Shown: positions 8,583-16,734, counted from the stretch's first letter. The stretch is 28,689 bases of DNA from Chara braunii (GCA_003427395.1 BFEA01000146.1:1655817-1684505), one strand, 5' to 3'. Translations and numbers: made by a program. The notes: generated by a model not told the origin, from the sequence alone.

Positions 8583-9767
8583 AGATGTGTTCCTTTCTTT
8601 CAAGAAAGAGCACCTGCAACCGCTGACCAGTCGGCTCACCACACCAAGATGGTAGATGGGCGATGGTCCTGAGTGGTAGACACTGACATAGGACTGGGGG
8701 CACTGGGGGTTCGCCGGGGAGAATTGACCAGAGGAGGGTGGTTGGGGCCTCCCTCATAGGAGGAGCAAGGCCTGGGAATATCATTTTGAAAAGAGAAAAA
8801 GAGGCAAACAAAACGAACAGGATACTGTCCTATTACTAGGTTTATGGGACAGCCCGCAGCAAAGCAGATCAGATCATACAAATGTGCAGAAAGGTTGAAG
8901 GGGTTAGAGTGCTAACCTGCGCTGTGGACCAGCCGGCGAGGCTCGGCCTCACTCTGCAGACTGGGGCAGTGGCGGGGCTACCATAGCTGCCCCTGGTGAT
9001 TCTGGTGCCCGCCTGGTCATCTCGTCGAGGTGATGGTGGATTTGCCAGCTGGCATATTAGGAGACGGCACGTGGGTGTGAGGCGTTTACTTTTCGGTGAT
9101 CTGACGGTGCATTCTTTGAGTGCTTGAGATGGCCGCTTCGATTGGTGATTTGCAGCGAGGCACGACTGAGTGGCTGTTGACCATTCAGGAAGGGAGTCGG
9201 TGTTTGCAAAGTATCGTTGATGCTTTGTTGCATACTCGTGAAACACAGTCATAAGTATGGCGCAGATTCCCAGAACCGACCAGATAATACAGAGTTAATA
9301 CAAATACAGCGGAAGACTTGAGATACATGGACTGACTCAGACCTGACTCAGACTGCAATCGAACACTCTCAATCATACATCAGGGGTGTGAAAGCCCTGG
9401 CCTTGGACATAGACGAAAGGCCAGGGTCTGAGATCATCCACGGACGAATGGAGGGAGGAGAGAGACGAAGGGAGGAGGAGAGGGAAGATGACTTCAACTC
9501 AATGTTTCCAAAGACAGTATCTTGAAATGCCAGAGGTAGCGAAAATCCGAAATGTCGTGAACACAGTGTCTCACAATGTCTCAGATATCGATCTCACAAT
9601 GTCAAATACATCTCCAGAGGAAGATGAAATCAGATCCCACGAGTAGTCCTCAACCTATAGTCCAAATGTCGCTGTCTCCAATGTCATCAGAATTCGGTAA
9701 CCATCCTTCATACTTGTAGTAGTCCCGTAGGAGAACCCAGGAGTAGATTTAGACTGAGAAGGTAGGA
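8583..9767. other. no gene recognised
   Basis: Several short open frames occur on the minus strand (for example 8869-9252, 127 codons, rich in Ser, Thr, Pro and Arg), but none has a motif I recognise and none is supported by splice or promoter signals. Near 9290 the sequence ACAGAGTTAATACAAATACAGCGG resembles the poly(A)-signal region of the LTR at 819-840, so part of 9240-10509 may be another degraded LTR. Confidence 0.3.
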
Positions 9768-9774
9768 GGAGAGA

Positions 9775-9839
<65 letters not shown>

Positions 9840-9840
9840 N

Positions 9841-9888
<48 letters not shown>
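9768..9888 (+). repeat. (GA)n microsatellite with an N
   Basis: About 120 bp of almost perfect GA repeat are interrupted by a single N at 9840. The phase is GA before and AG after the N. The length is probably not reliable. Open frames across it (poly-Ser-Leu) are artefacts of the repeat. Confidence 0.95.
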
Positions 9889-9890
<2 letters not shown>

Positions 9891-10584
9891 GTGGAGGAAG
9901 ATGAGGGAGAGAAGGCAAAGCCTTTCTCCCTGGTACCTGTCACGGTAGCTACGGTGCTGAAAGGGCTGGCGCTGGGCCGCGGGCTGGGCCGGTGGCTGGC
10001 GCTGCTCCCAATGCTGCGCTACTTCCTCTCTGCCGCGGAGCTCCTTCTCTCCTCGCTGCTCCTCGTAATGCTGCAGCGCTGCGCTAATCCTGCTAATGCT
10101 GAAAGGCTGCGCTAATCCTGAAGACTAATCTCCTGTCTACTCTAACCTACCGACTGAGGCTGGTACCCAGCTGATATAGTGCTGGGTCGCCCTCAGTCCT
10201 ACTGAGGTCCTTCGGGTCTGGACCGTTAATCAGGCCCAACGGTTCAGATCCGATTTCGGAATCTGAAAAATGGGCGCCAAACTGAGCCGCCGGCTGGGCC
10301 TACCGATGAACCGGTACCTGGCCTAAACCAATGAGCCGTTGGGTCTGGTGGGGTCTAAACGAGGCCTACCGGACCCTAAACTGAACCGACGGGTCCTAGG
10401 CCTACCTGGACCTAAACTGGGCCCGTCGTGACCGGGTAACTAGGCCTGAACCGTGCCTGCTACAGAACCGGGCCCTAACTGGGGCCCGTGTGGTATCAGT
10501 ATGCCACATGCTTTGACCTTAAGGCGAGGGGATTGGCTTGCGGCTGATGGTGGGGCATCCATGCTGGTCCCTTGACAGGAGGAG
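9889..10584. other. GC-rich, possibly LTR-derived region
   Basis: The composition shifts to repeated CCGG, GGCCTA and CCTAAAC motifs with many near-palindromes. The style resembles the GC-rich middle of the two LTRs at 538-1807 and 6264-7380. At 10490-10509 the palindrome TGTGGTATCAGTATGCCACA contains TGGTATCAG, the start of an initiator-Met primer site, but it diverges after nine bases. No target duplications could be matched, so I do not define an element. Confidence 0.3.
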
Positions 10585-10863
10585 ATGATGCAAAGCATGT
10601 TGGACGTCATCTGGGAGTTGGAGGAGGGGCCGGCTCCTCAGCTGGATGCGTTCATCGATTGGCGACAAGCGGATACCCTGATGCGGCGCTGCTACAATAT
10701 TTTCGACGAAGGGCGTGATCTGTGCACAGCTTTGGAGGCGAGGTCGCGCGAACAAGGACAACCGCCGCTTGAGGAGGGTTGCATGCAGGGAGGGCCTGAA
10801 GAACGGCAGTTTCTTCCAGCCTCTCCACAGATGGCGGCGGCTAGCCTTATGATGCGTAGGTGA
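10585..10863 (+). CDS. unidentified 92-codon open frame
   Basis: The frame starts MMQSMLDVIWELEEG and is rich in charged residues, with a normal-looking amino-acid mix (W, C, D and E present), unlike the low-complexity frames next to it. It has no recognised domain and no visible promoter or splice context. It may be a gag-like or host exon fragment, or chance. Low confidence as a real gene. Confidence 0.2.
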   Translation: MMQSMLDVIWELEEGPAPQLDAFIDWRQADTLMRRCYNIFDEGRDLCTALEARSREQGQPPLEEGCMQGGPEERQFLPASPQMAAASLMMRR

Positions 10864-10895
10864 TTGGTTGCCCTCCAGTGATAACAGTGGGAACA

Positions 10896-11160
10896 CCACA
10901 AACAACGACAACAACACTGAAGACTGGATCAAAGACAACGACAGCGACAATGACGTCATCAGCGATGATCGCTACACCAACAACAACAAAAACAACAGGA
11001 GAAACGATAATAACTACAACACTTGCAAAATCGGCATCAGCAACAACGGCATCGGGAGCGAGGGCGGCTGCTTCAGTGACACAGGTGGTGCTGGCAGATT
11101 TGCGTCGCCATGGCACACGAGTTTTGCCGCGGGTGGGGGTGGGGTAGGGGGGGGGGACTG
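10896..11160 (+). repeat. low-complexity ACA/AAC-rich then G-rich tract
   Basis: AAC, ACA and GAC triplets dominate 10896-11060. They give Asn/Asp-rich or Thr-rich frames depending on phase, and are followed by a G-run region at 11127-11157. Open frames here on both strands are a composition effect. Confidence 0.6.
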
Positions 11161-11544
11161 GATTCCGTCTGTCAAGGGTTAGCAGGTTCCCTAACCTTAA
11201 TCGCTTGCTCGATCACATGAGTGATTCTTTTTGATGATTGTGTTCTATTGCTTGCAGTTGATTAGGGTTTCTGGTGTTTGCTTGCTGATTGGGATGGCTG
11301 GAGGTCAATAATGCACACAGATGACATAGCCAGGGTTTGCACTGCACACATATGTTTGGTTAGATTGATAGGATTGGGCTGTATGGGCAGGAGGTGAATC
11401 CTTCCCTTGCGTGGGGAAGTAATCAATGCCTCTGCTCTTTACGGCGATCCGGTAGACATCGTGGATAGGGTTTTCCCTTCATGCGACATATATGATTGAC
11501 GAACATATAGAGATAGTATTGGATGCATAGTAAGCCATATCCAC
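11161..11544. other. no gene recognised
   Basis: The sequence is AT-richer than its left neighbour and shows no RNA fold, coding motif or element end that I can identify. Confidence 0.4.
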
Positions 11545-11629
11545 ACATCACTGTAAAGGGACGCTGGACCCGATTTCCAGCTGATACACATTACATCATT
11601 GTACAGGGACGCTGGACCCGATTTCCAGC
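11545..11629 (+). repeat. 48-bp tandem repeat, two copies
   Basis: A 37-bp core (ACATCA[CT]TGTA[AC]AGGGACG followed by CTGGACCCGATTTCCAGC) occurs at 11545-11581 and 11593-11629 with two mismatches, a period of 48 bp. Each core ends in the small inverted repeat CTGGA..TCCAG. Confidence 0.9.
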
Positions 11630-11819
11630 AGGTGCAGCTCCCCACCAATGGATGGAGCCTTCGACGCTGAGGCCTACTTATCGGGGCTGCTCTGAAGTAG
11701 GTTTTCCCTCACCCGACGCGCAAGATTTTTGGAGCGGGTGACAAAAACATTTTTAGCAAGGCTGGGGCTGTGCACAACTACATCCTCTCATCTGGGCTCT
11801 AGGCTTCCTGGGTCTACCT

Positions 11820-11935
11820 ACCCCTCCCCCCTCCCCCCTTCTGGCGGTTTCCCCTCCCTTAACCCCTCCCCCCGGGCCCCTGCTCCTCCCCCCNGGCCCC
11901 TGCTCCTCCCCCCTCCCCCGCCGCCCCCTCCCGGA
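11820..11935. repeat. C-rich low-complexity tract with an N
   Basis: The sequence is dominated by CCCCTCC units. The single N at 11894 has nearly the same sequence (GGCCCCTGCTCCTCCCCCC) on both sides, which suggests an assembly join rather than a biological duplication. Confidence 0.9.
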
Positions 11936-12152
11936 TGATGCTGTCTGCCTTCGTCTCAACAAACGCATAGCCTGGCCTGGCAAGCTGCAATGTATTCCTT
12001 CTCCACGACGCCAACTTTGCATTGACCCCATCGCCTGGGGGTGGAAGGGGGCACGAAGCAGATATACCTACCTTAAGTCTGTTAGACTATATTCGGTGTC
12101 CCAAGGCTACCAGCAAATCCCAGAGGTTGTTGAAAAGGCCTGCTTAGATTGC

Positions 12153-12255
12153 AGTCCCAAGATGGCAGGCGGTGTGGAACGAGGACTTGTCGGACGCTGA
12201 ACCTGAATTCGAGAAACTGTGGAGAATCCTCTCCTCCGTTCCGAACGGCAAGCAG
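12153..12255 (+). CDS. candidate exon ending in a consensus splice donor
   Basis: After a TTGCAG acceptor-like site (about 12152), an open frame reads PRWQAVWNEDLSDAEPEFEK and continues LWRILSSVPNGKQ up to CAG|GTAAGTATT at 12255/12256, a consensus donor. Acidic and hydrophobic residues are balanced as in real coding sequence. The protein family is not recognised. It may belong with the open frame at 12412-12831, which has a similar NEDWDEK motif. Confidence 0.35.
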
Positions 12256-12411
12256 GTAAGTATTCTCTGGTTGCTCTCCTTGACGGTGACCCCATCTGCG
12301 GCGTGGTTGGTAGGTAAGGGAACGGAGGTCAGTCTGGGCTGCACGAGATCCAGATGGCCATTTGAGTCCACCGCGCACCTGTGGTGAAACTGTCCCGCCT
12401 CAAAGAGGGTG

Positions 12412-12831
12412 TAGAACTGGTGGACACATCATTGGAGAGAGTTTGGGGAACAGAACGAGGACTGGGATGAGAAGTGTGTCCTACTGGGCTTTCGCCCGCC
12501 AGGAGTGGGTGGCCACTGTGGCCTGGGCGTATGTGGCACACGTAGTCAGAGGTCTGATCTCTGTGAAACCATCTGGTCGGACAGGGACAGATCCATGTTC
12601 CACAAAAGACCCTTCCCTGATATGGAGATCGAGAGACAGATCAAGCAAGGGCTGAGACAAGCTATTCGCGAGGATTGGAGGAGAAAAGCGATAGATGGTT
12701 CCTTCATAGGTGGGCCAGGAACTATCAGCCCGCTGCAGTCCATTCATCAGAAAGGGTCTGGTTCTGCCAAGATGGGTCCTGATGGGTGCTTGACACCGGA
12801 AGCTCATGGGTACCTGTCGAAGGTCAGGTAG
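12412..12831 (+). CDS. unidentified open frame of about 139 codons
   Basis: The frame is open from the stop at 12409-12411 to the stop at 12829-12831. It starts NWWTHHWREFGEQNEDWDEK, continues with CVLLGFRPPG and MFHKRPFPDMEIERQIKQGL, and ends GYLSKVR. The complexity is normal, with many W and charged residues, consistent with coding sequence. No start codon is needed if this is an internal or terminal exon. I do not recognise the family. It could also be a remnant of an uncharacterised retroelement. Confidence 0.3.
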
Positions 12832-12834
12832 GGA

Positions 12835-13110
12835 CAGGTAGATAGATCAGTAGTTAGCCCCTATCAACAACCAGGGCACTCGGTCAAATAGGGTCGCAGT
12901 GGGCCATTAGGTGAGTGCTGGTAGGCTCTGGACCAGTCCCGCAGTCCTCTGGAGCCTGGGGCGAGCTAGTCCCAGAAGTAGTGTTCAAAGCCTGTGGCAC
13001 TTGGTTTCTGCTCCGGCATTGTCATTCGATATGTTGTTTGGTACAGTCGTGCAACTTCTGATTGGTTATCACAATTCGGTACGGTAGCCTCAGTCTCAGT
13101 GGGCAGATAC
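12835..13110. other. no gene recognised
   Basis: The interval between the open frame and the MITE shows no motif that I can name. Confidence 0.4.
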
Positions 13111-13219
13111 TACCGTCTTCACCCGAATAGAACACCCAGTAATTATGGCCGTATCTGGACTGAAAGCTGCATCAAATACAGCTATAATGACTGGGTGTTC
13201 TATTCAGGTGAAGACAGTA
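13111..13219 (+). mobile_element. 109-bp hairpin MITE, copy 2
   Basis: The sequence runs from TA + CCGTCTTCACCCGAATAG to CTATTCAGGTGAAGACAG + TA, with arms that pair over most of their length around a core ACTGAAAGCTGCATC. Length and TA boundaries equal those of copies 1 and 3. It is best matched to copy 1 in the arms and to copy 3 in the core. Confidence 0.85.
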
Positions 13220-13285
13220 TGTCTCACAACTGCAGGAGTTGTGTCAGGCAAAGGGTTTCTCAAGTTGCCTAAATTACTAAAATTA

Positions 13286-13320
13286 GAATGTAACTTCAGG
13301 TCGTCCTTCGGGACATCCAT

Positions 13321-13352
<32 letters not shown>

Positions 13353-13394
13353 GGCCCCTGCAAAAAAAAAAAAAAAAAAGAATGTGACTTCAGG
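13286..13394 (+). ncRNA. retroposed, 3'-truncated U6 snRNA with poly(A) tail
   Basis: 13303-13361 reads GTCCTTCGGGACATCCATTA, AAATTGGAACGATACAGAGA, AGATTAGCATGGCCCCTGC. This is the 5' two-thirds of U6, the catalytic spliceosomal RNA, including the ACAGAGA box. It then stops where GCAAGGATGACACGC should follow and is replaced by 18 A (13362-13379). The flanks GAATGT[A/G]ACTTCAGG at 13286-13300 and 13380-13394 are a 15-bp target duplication with one mismatch. The 5' stem is GTCC-TTCG-GGAC, one base pair shorter than the usual GTCCC/GGGAC. The AGC helix region, internal stem-loop and U-tail are missing, so it cannot function as U6. This is a processed retrocopy. Confidence 0.92.
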
Positions 13395-13435
13395 ACAGGT
13401 AGTCGTAGTCTGTAGGCTACCGACCTCATGAGACT

Positions 13436-13605
13436 GGGGGTCTCGCCGCACGGCACACGAAACGAAAATGAAACGAGTGCATCTACCCACGAAAGGTGGC
13501 AAAATACACTCGTTACTATTTATAGCAAACCGATGAACCTGGCCATTTTCTGCAGGAAGATGCACTCGTTACGTTTTTCGTTTCGTGTCCCGTGCGGCGA
13601 CGCCC
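13436..13605 (+). repeat. 170-bp fold-back repeat
   Basis: The left arm (GTCTCGCCGCACGGCACACG, AAACGAAAATGAAACG, AGTGCATCT) pairs with the right arm ending CGTTTCGTGTCCCGTGCGGCGACG. The pairing is near perfect over the outer ~25 bp and continues with gaps to about 50 bp. The inner part repeats CACTCGTTAC. No TA or other clear target duplication was found. The inner ACTATT[TC]ATAG and TGCA[CT]TCG words recur in the fold-back at 14236-14380. Confidence 0.75.
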
Positions 13606-13699
13606 TGGGAAGTCGGCAGTAGAGACTTTCCACAGGTATAAATTTATAATGAATTGAACTTCTTGTCTATGCTGGGCCATTGCCCGGCCGGGCACGCCC

Positions 13700-13800
13700 C
13701 GGCCAGTTGGGCAGAGAGAGGGGGGGGGGGGGGGGGCCCCCCCCAAAACCAAAGGGGGAAAAAAAAAGGCAAGGATCCCCCCCCCCCCCCCCCCCAGAAA
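13700..13800. repeat. G/C/A homopolymer cluster, possible sequencing artefact
   Basis: Runs of G, C, A and again C follow each other within 100 bp (G-run about 13720-13736, C-runs about 13737-13745 and 13779-13796). Such adjacent long homopolymers are typical of uncertain base calls. Open frames across them (poly-Gly, poly-Pro) are not evidence of genes. Confidence 0.8.
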
Positions 13801-13866
13801 AAAGGACTTCAGGCCAGGATTGCGATTGGCCTAAGCAGTCAGAATCCGGTCTTAACGTCCATTGTG

Positions 13867-14133
13867 GTGATGGGTCATCAGGGGGGTTTGGGGGTAATAA
13901 ACAGCAGCTAAAGGGTTTTAAAAGGGTACATTTTGACTCATGTTTTCTCGTTTATTTTCTTTTTATCTTATTGCAGGTGGCCCTCAGCCAAACGTTGTTT
14001 CAACTTGTTTGTATTGCAATTTTACACAACATTGTTTTTTTCGGATTTTTTTTTTTTTTTTTTTAATATTATGCGCTGGGACCGTCTGGCACCCTGCGCG
14101 GACTCTGCCCGGCCCGGACCGCCCGGGGACCAG
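13867..14133 (+). repeat. CCCGGG-rich dispersed repeat, copy 2
   Basis: The order of blocks matches the minus strand of 8306-8582: GTGATGGGTCATC..GGGGGG, TAAAGGGGTT-like, CATTT[TG]GACTCATGTTT, TTGCAATTTTA, a T-run, TATTATG[CT]GCTGGGA, and a GC-rich end. The copies are clearly diverged. The class of element is unknown. Confidence 0.65.
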
Positions 14134-14160
14134 CGCAGTTTTGAAAAAAAAAAGGAAAAC

Positions 14161-14208
14161 GAAACAATCCAGTGTCTCTGCCTTCGTTTCCCCCACAAGA
14201 GAAAGATG
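14161..14208 (+). repeat. 48-bp direct repeat, unit 1
   Basis: GAAACAATCCAGTGTCTCTG through CCCCCACAAGAGAAAGATG recurs with about nine substitutions at 14490-14537. The two units bracket the fold-back at 14236-14380. Confidence 0.75.
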
Positions 14209-14235
14209 CCTCACACATGTTTGCACATCGGTTGC

Positions 14236-14380
14236 TGTGAATAGAAGTGGATGCACCTTGCCAACTTTTTGCAGAAGGTGCAGTCGAACTTTTTCTGTTA
14301 CAGCACAATGGACCAAACCAAAAAAGTCCGAGTGCACCTTCCGGAGGAAGTTGGCAAGGTGCATTCGCTACTATTCATAG
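14236..14380 (+). repeat. 145-bp fold-back hairpin
   Basis: The outer arms CTATGAATAGTAGCGAATGC-like (right arm, complement) and TGTGAATAGAAGTGGATGC (left arm) pair. The next segment CACCTTGCCAACTT pairs exactly, and the inner AGAAGGTGCAGTCGAACTTT pairs with AAAGTCCGAGTGCACCTTCC. The arms cover ~60 bp each and the loop is about 24 nt. It could be a MITE or a small-RNA-generating hairpin. No target duplication was seen. Confidence 0.75.
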
Positions 14381-14489
14381 ATTCACCATGCTTCTGTTTG
14401 TGGGAACATGCACGCGTACTTTTTTTAATTTTAATTTTAATTTTTATTTTTATATTTTGAATCTGTAATGTGAACTGCATTGTACAGAT

Positions 14490-14537
14490 GAAAAAATCCA
14501 GTGCCTGTGCCTCCACCTCCCCCACAAGAGAGAGATG
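14490..14537 (+). repeat. 48-bp direct repeat, unit 2
   Basis: Second copy of the unit at 14161-14208. It is followed after ~48 bp by a 19-A run (14586-14604), which may be the tail of a retroposed sequence ending at 14585. Confidence 0.7.
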
Positions 14538-14633
14538 TAGCAGTCATCTATTCTTCTCTTCTTCCCTCCGTATTTCACGCTGCCCAAAAAAAAAAAAAAA
14601 AAAAGATTCCGTGTTCTGTCAGGCTTAGTGAAC

Positions 14634-14742
14634 TACAGTCTTCCCCCGAATACAACGTACGGTCATTATAGCTGTATCTAGACTGAAAGATGCCTCAAAT
14701 ACAGCTATAATGACCGTGCGTTGTATTCAGGGGAAGACTGTA
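14634..14742 (+). mobile_element. 109-bp hairpin MITE, copy 3
   Basis: TA + CAGTCTTCCCCCGAATACAA pairs with TTGTATTCAGGGGAAGACTG + TA almost perfectly, and the arms keep pairing through GGTCATTATAGCTGTAT / ATACAGCTATAATGACC. The near-perfect stem makes this the least decayed copy. It directly abuts the GTAG target site of the LTR element that starts at 14747. Confidence 0.9.
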
Positions 14743-14746
14743 GTAG

Positions 14747-15889
14747 TAAAAGGGCCTTTACCCGATTCAGCCCCTGTTTGGTGAACGCAGCATAGAGGGG
14801 TCACTCGCCCAGAGCCTCAACTCGTGGAAGCAGATCAAAGGACATGTTCTCTGGGTCAAAAGTCACATCCTAGCTAAGTAAAAGTTAATGTCAAAGGTCA
14901 CAGTTGTGCCCCTGGACGAAAAGTTGCGAAATTCAGATATAGAGGTCACATCTGTTCATCCAGGGGTGTGCAAGTCATGTCTGTTCATGCAGGAAATGTG
15001 TCTGTATGTGCAGTATGTGTGTCTGTTCGTACAGTATGTGTGTCTGTTTGAGCAGTAGGTGTGCCTTTTCAAAAGAAGTTAAAGGGTTAAGTCCCAGTCA
15101 CGAATTAAGACAGTGGGAGAATCTAGATGCAGGCCCCAAGTCCAAAATTCAGGCCTAAAGGCCGCAGCAGCAGCAGACCCTGGAGAAAAAGGTACTGGGA
15201 CACACTCCACAGAGGCTGGGACTGGGACAGGACCCAAGACAGGCTGAATTCAGCCCTCGGAAGGGGAGGCCGCACTATAAAGGACGAGGCAGCCTCCCCA
15301 CCAGACAGATTTCCCATTGGCATTGATGCGTGGAAGTGCTGTGGCACTTGTGCGCTATAGTGCAGGGAGGGCGCTGGTAGAAGCAGCTGCGCCAGGAGGG
15401 AGATGAGCTGAGCGCTGGCTGCAGGGAAGCCATAGCTGCGCCAGTCTGAGTTAGTAGAGGGGTCAGCAGTAGGATATCGGTGAGAGGCATTCAGAGTAGA
15501 TTCTCGTAGATGAGGAGTATGCATGCATAGTGAGAGAAGGGAGCCAAGACAGGGATCTTGAGAGAAAGAATACAGAGAGAGAGAAGACAGGATACGAAGT
15601 GGGATATGGTGAATGCTTACCTGTTTGCACCACACTGGTGATCTGAGGGGAGAAGCTGGTTGAGCCAGACTCTATGCTGGCAAATGAGGGAAGAAGGCTT
15701 GCAGTTTGTTGGCGCTGACTTTGAACTCAAGATACCCTTGTATAATATGAATTTGATAATATGAACTGCGTTTTCTGGTTCCTACCTCATCTCGACATTC
15801 GCTTTGTGTGAAGTTATCCTATCTGTGTGATGACGAATGTGTATGACAATTGAACACTCCAGCAATTGTGAACAGTCAGGTTCCTTGCA
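14747..15889 (+). repeat. 5' LTR
   Basis: The first base pair is TA where the 3' LTR has TG (23170), so the terminal TG is mutated here. The end is TTGCA in both. Compared with the 3' LTR, it carries a ~30-bp segment around 15062-15092 and a short GAGAAAAAG stretch near 15182 that are absent from the other. The repeated GTGTGTCTGTTCGTACAGTAT phrases around 14980-15060 form a degenerate short tandem array. Confidence 0.9.
15276..15281 (+). promoter_or_regulatory. TATA box of the 5' LTR
   Basis: CACTATAAAGGACGAGGC is conserved in the 3' LTR (TATAAA at 23662-23667). A TATA box about 530 bp into the LTR, followed by the rest of the LTR and the primer site, fits the U3/R boundary of a plant LTR promoter. 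Confidence 0.6.
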
Positions 15890-15893
15890 ATTT

Positions 15894-15905
15894 TGGTATC
15901 AGAGC
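15894..15905 (+). promoter_or_regulatory. primer-binding site for initiator tRNA-Met
   Basis: TGGTATCAGAGC starts four bases after the LTR end. It is complementary to the 3' end of plant initiator Met-tRNA, the common primer of Ty3/Gypsy and Copia elements, and this places the LTR boundary firmly. Confidence 0.9.
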
Positions 15906-16555
15906 GACTGACTCGTTGCACTCACTAATTCGCTGGCATGAGTAAGGCCGGCGAGGGAGACATGCTGGCTTGAAGATGCTGGCTATGGTGATGGTGTAAA
16001 GAGAGAGGTGGATTGGGATAGGGGAGAGAGGTAGGCGAAGAGGAAGGGGCTAAGGAGCAGTACTTACCTCGCGTGAAGCTTTGGAGTGCGGAGCGACGAG
16101 GAGTCTTCATCAACGGCAGCTGCAAAAGAGAGAAAAATTCCTCATCCCCTTACCTGGCTGCATGTGTGTGTGATACCTCTACCTCTCCTCTCTGGTGGTC
16201 GCTGCTGCTGCTGTCAGGTCAAGTCACCTGGTGTTCAGTCTAGGGTCGAAAGGTCTGGTTACGTCAGAGTAAGGGTGGTCAGAGTCCTTGTTCTTCTTCC
16301 CGCTGGTCTGACGCCTGTGCTATAGTAAAGATAGGAGTACGCTGGGGGGTTGTGGCAGACATTCACGTCAGTTGCAAACAAGGTATAACAAACAATCAAC
16401 TGGGCAGAGATAAGTTGTGATCGAAGTATTGTCCCAGCATCTGACATAGTAAACACTCCAGTTTCTCCCTGCGCATGAAGACAGACAAGCAGGGTTAGTA
16501 AAGAAGATAAAAGAAAAAAAGAAAAACATTCACAACTAGACAACAGCTAAAACAA
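15906..16555 (+). other. retrotransposon leader
   Basis: No open frame is convincing in this part of the untranslated leader between primer site and gag. Splice-like words occur (TTACCTCG, CTTACCTGG) but no unit can be defined. Confidence 0.5.
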
Positions 16556-16567
16556 ACCAGGTGGACT

Positions 16568-16651
16568 TTCGGCTAAGAGCAAGTGAAGTAGTTATTCTGA
16601 TCAGTTTAATATCTGAAGTTGAAGACCGACAAAAAAAAAAAAAAAAAAAAA
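16568..16651 (+). ncRNA. U2 snRNA-like retrocopy with poly(A) tail
   Basis: CTTTCGGCTAAGAGCAAGTG (from 16566 onward) and TTCTGATCAGTTTAATATCT (16596 onward) match U2 snRNA motifs CGGC..GGCTAAGATCAAGTG and TTCTTATCAGTTTAATATCT in the right order and spacing. GAAGTTGAAGACCGAC follows, then 21 A (16631-16651). U2 pairs with the intron branch site through GTGTAGTA; here that segment reads GTGAAGTA, so the branch-recognition word is altered. The 5' end is shortened or deleted relative to U2. No target duplication was found. It may be a diverged U2 retropseudogene or a U2-derived SINE-like repeat. Confidence 0.6.
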
Positions 16652-16734
16652 GAGTCTTATTGAATATTTAAAAGTTCTGAAATTCGTTTTTGTTAAAGCA
16701 GTGGCATCAAGAGGCTGAAAAAAAAAAAAAAAAA
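16652..16734 (+). repeat. second short poly(A)-ended segment
   Basis: A 66-bp segment of unknown origin ends in 17 A (16718-16734), directly after the U2-like tail. It may be a second retroposed fragment or the displaced leader sequence. Its identity is not recognised. Confidence 0.4.

Noticed and set aside
9655-9943. Two overlapping minus-strand open frames rich in Ser-Leu
   Set aside because: They are translations of the GA microsatellite and run through an N.
10490-10509. Primer-binding site (TGGTATCAG) suggesting an LTR retrotransposon start at ~10490
   Set aside because: Only nine bases match, the word is part of a perfect palindrome, and no second LTR or pol genes follow.
10847-11182. 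Long open frames on both strands in the AAC-rich tract
   Set aside because: Open in several frames because of triplet-like composition, with no conserved residues.
15123-15635. 170-codon minus-strand frame in the 5' LTR
   Set aside because: It lies entirely inside an LTR and opposite to the element, and the 3' LTR copy does not keep it open.
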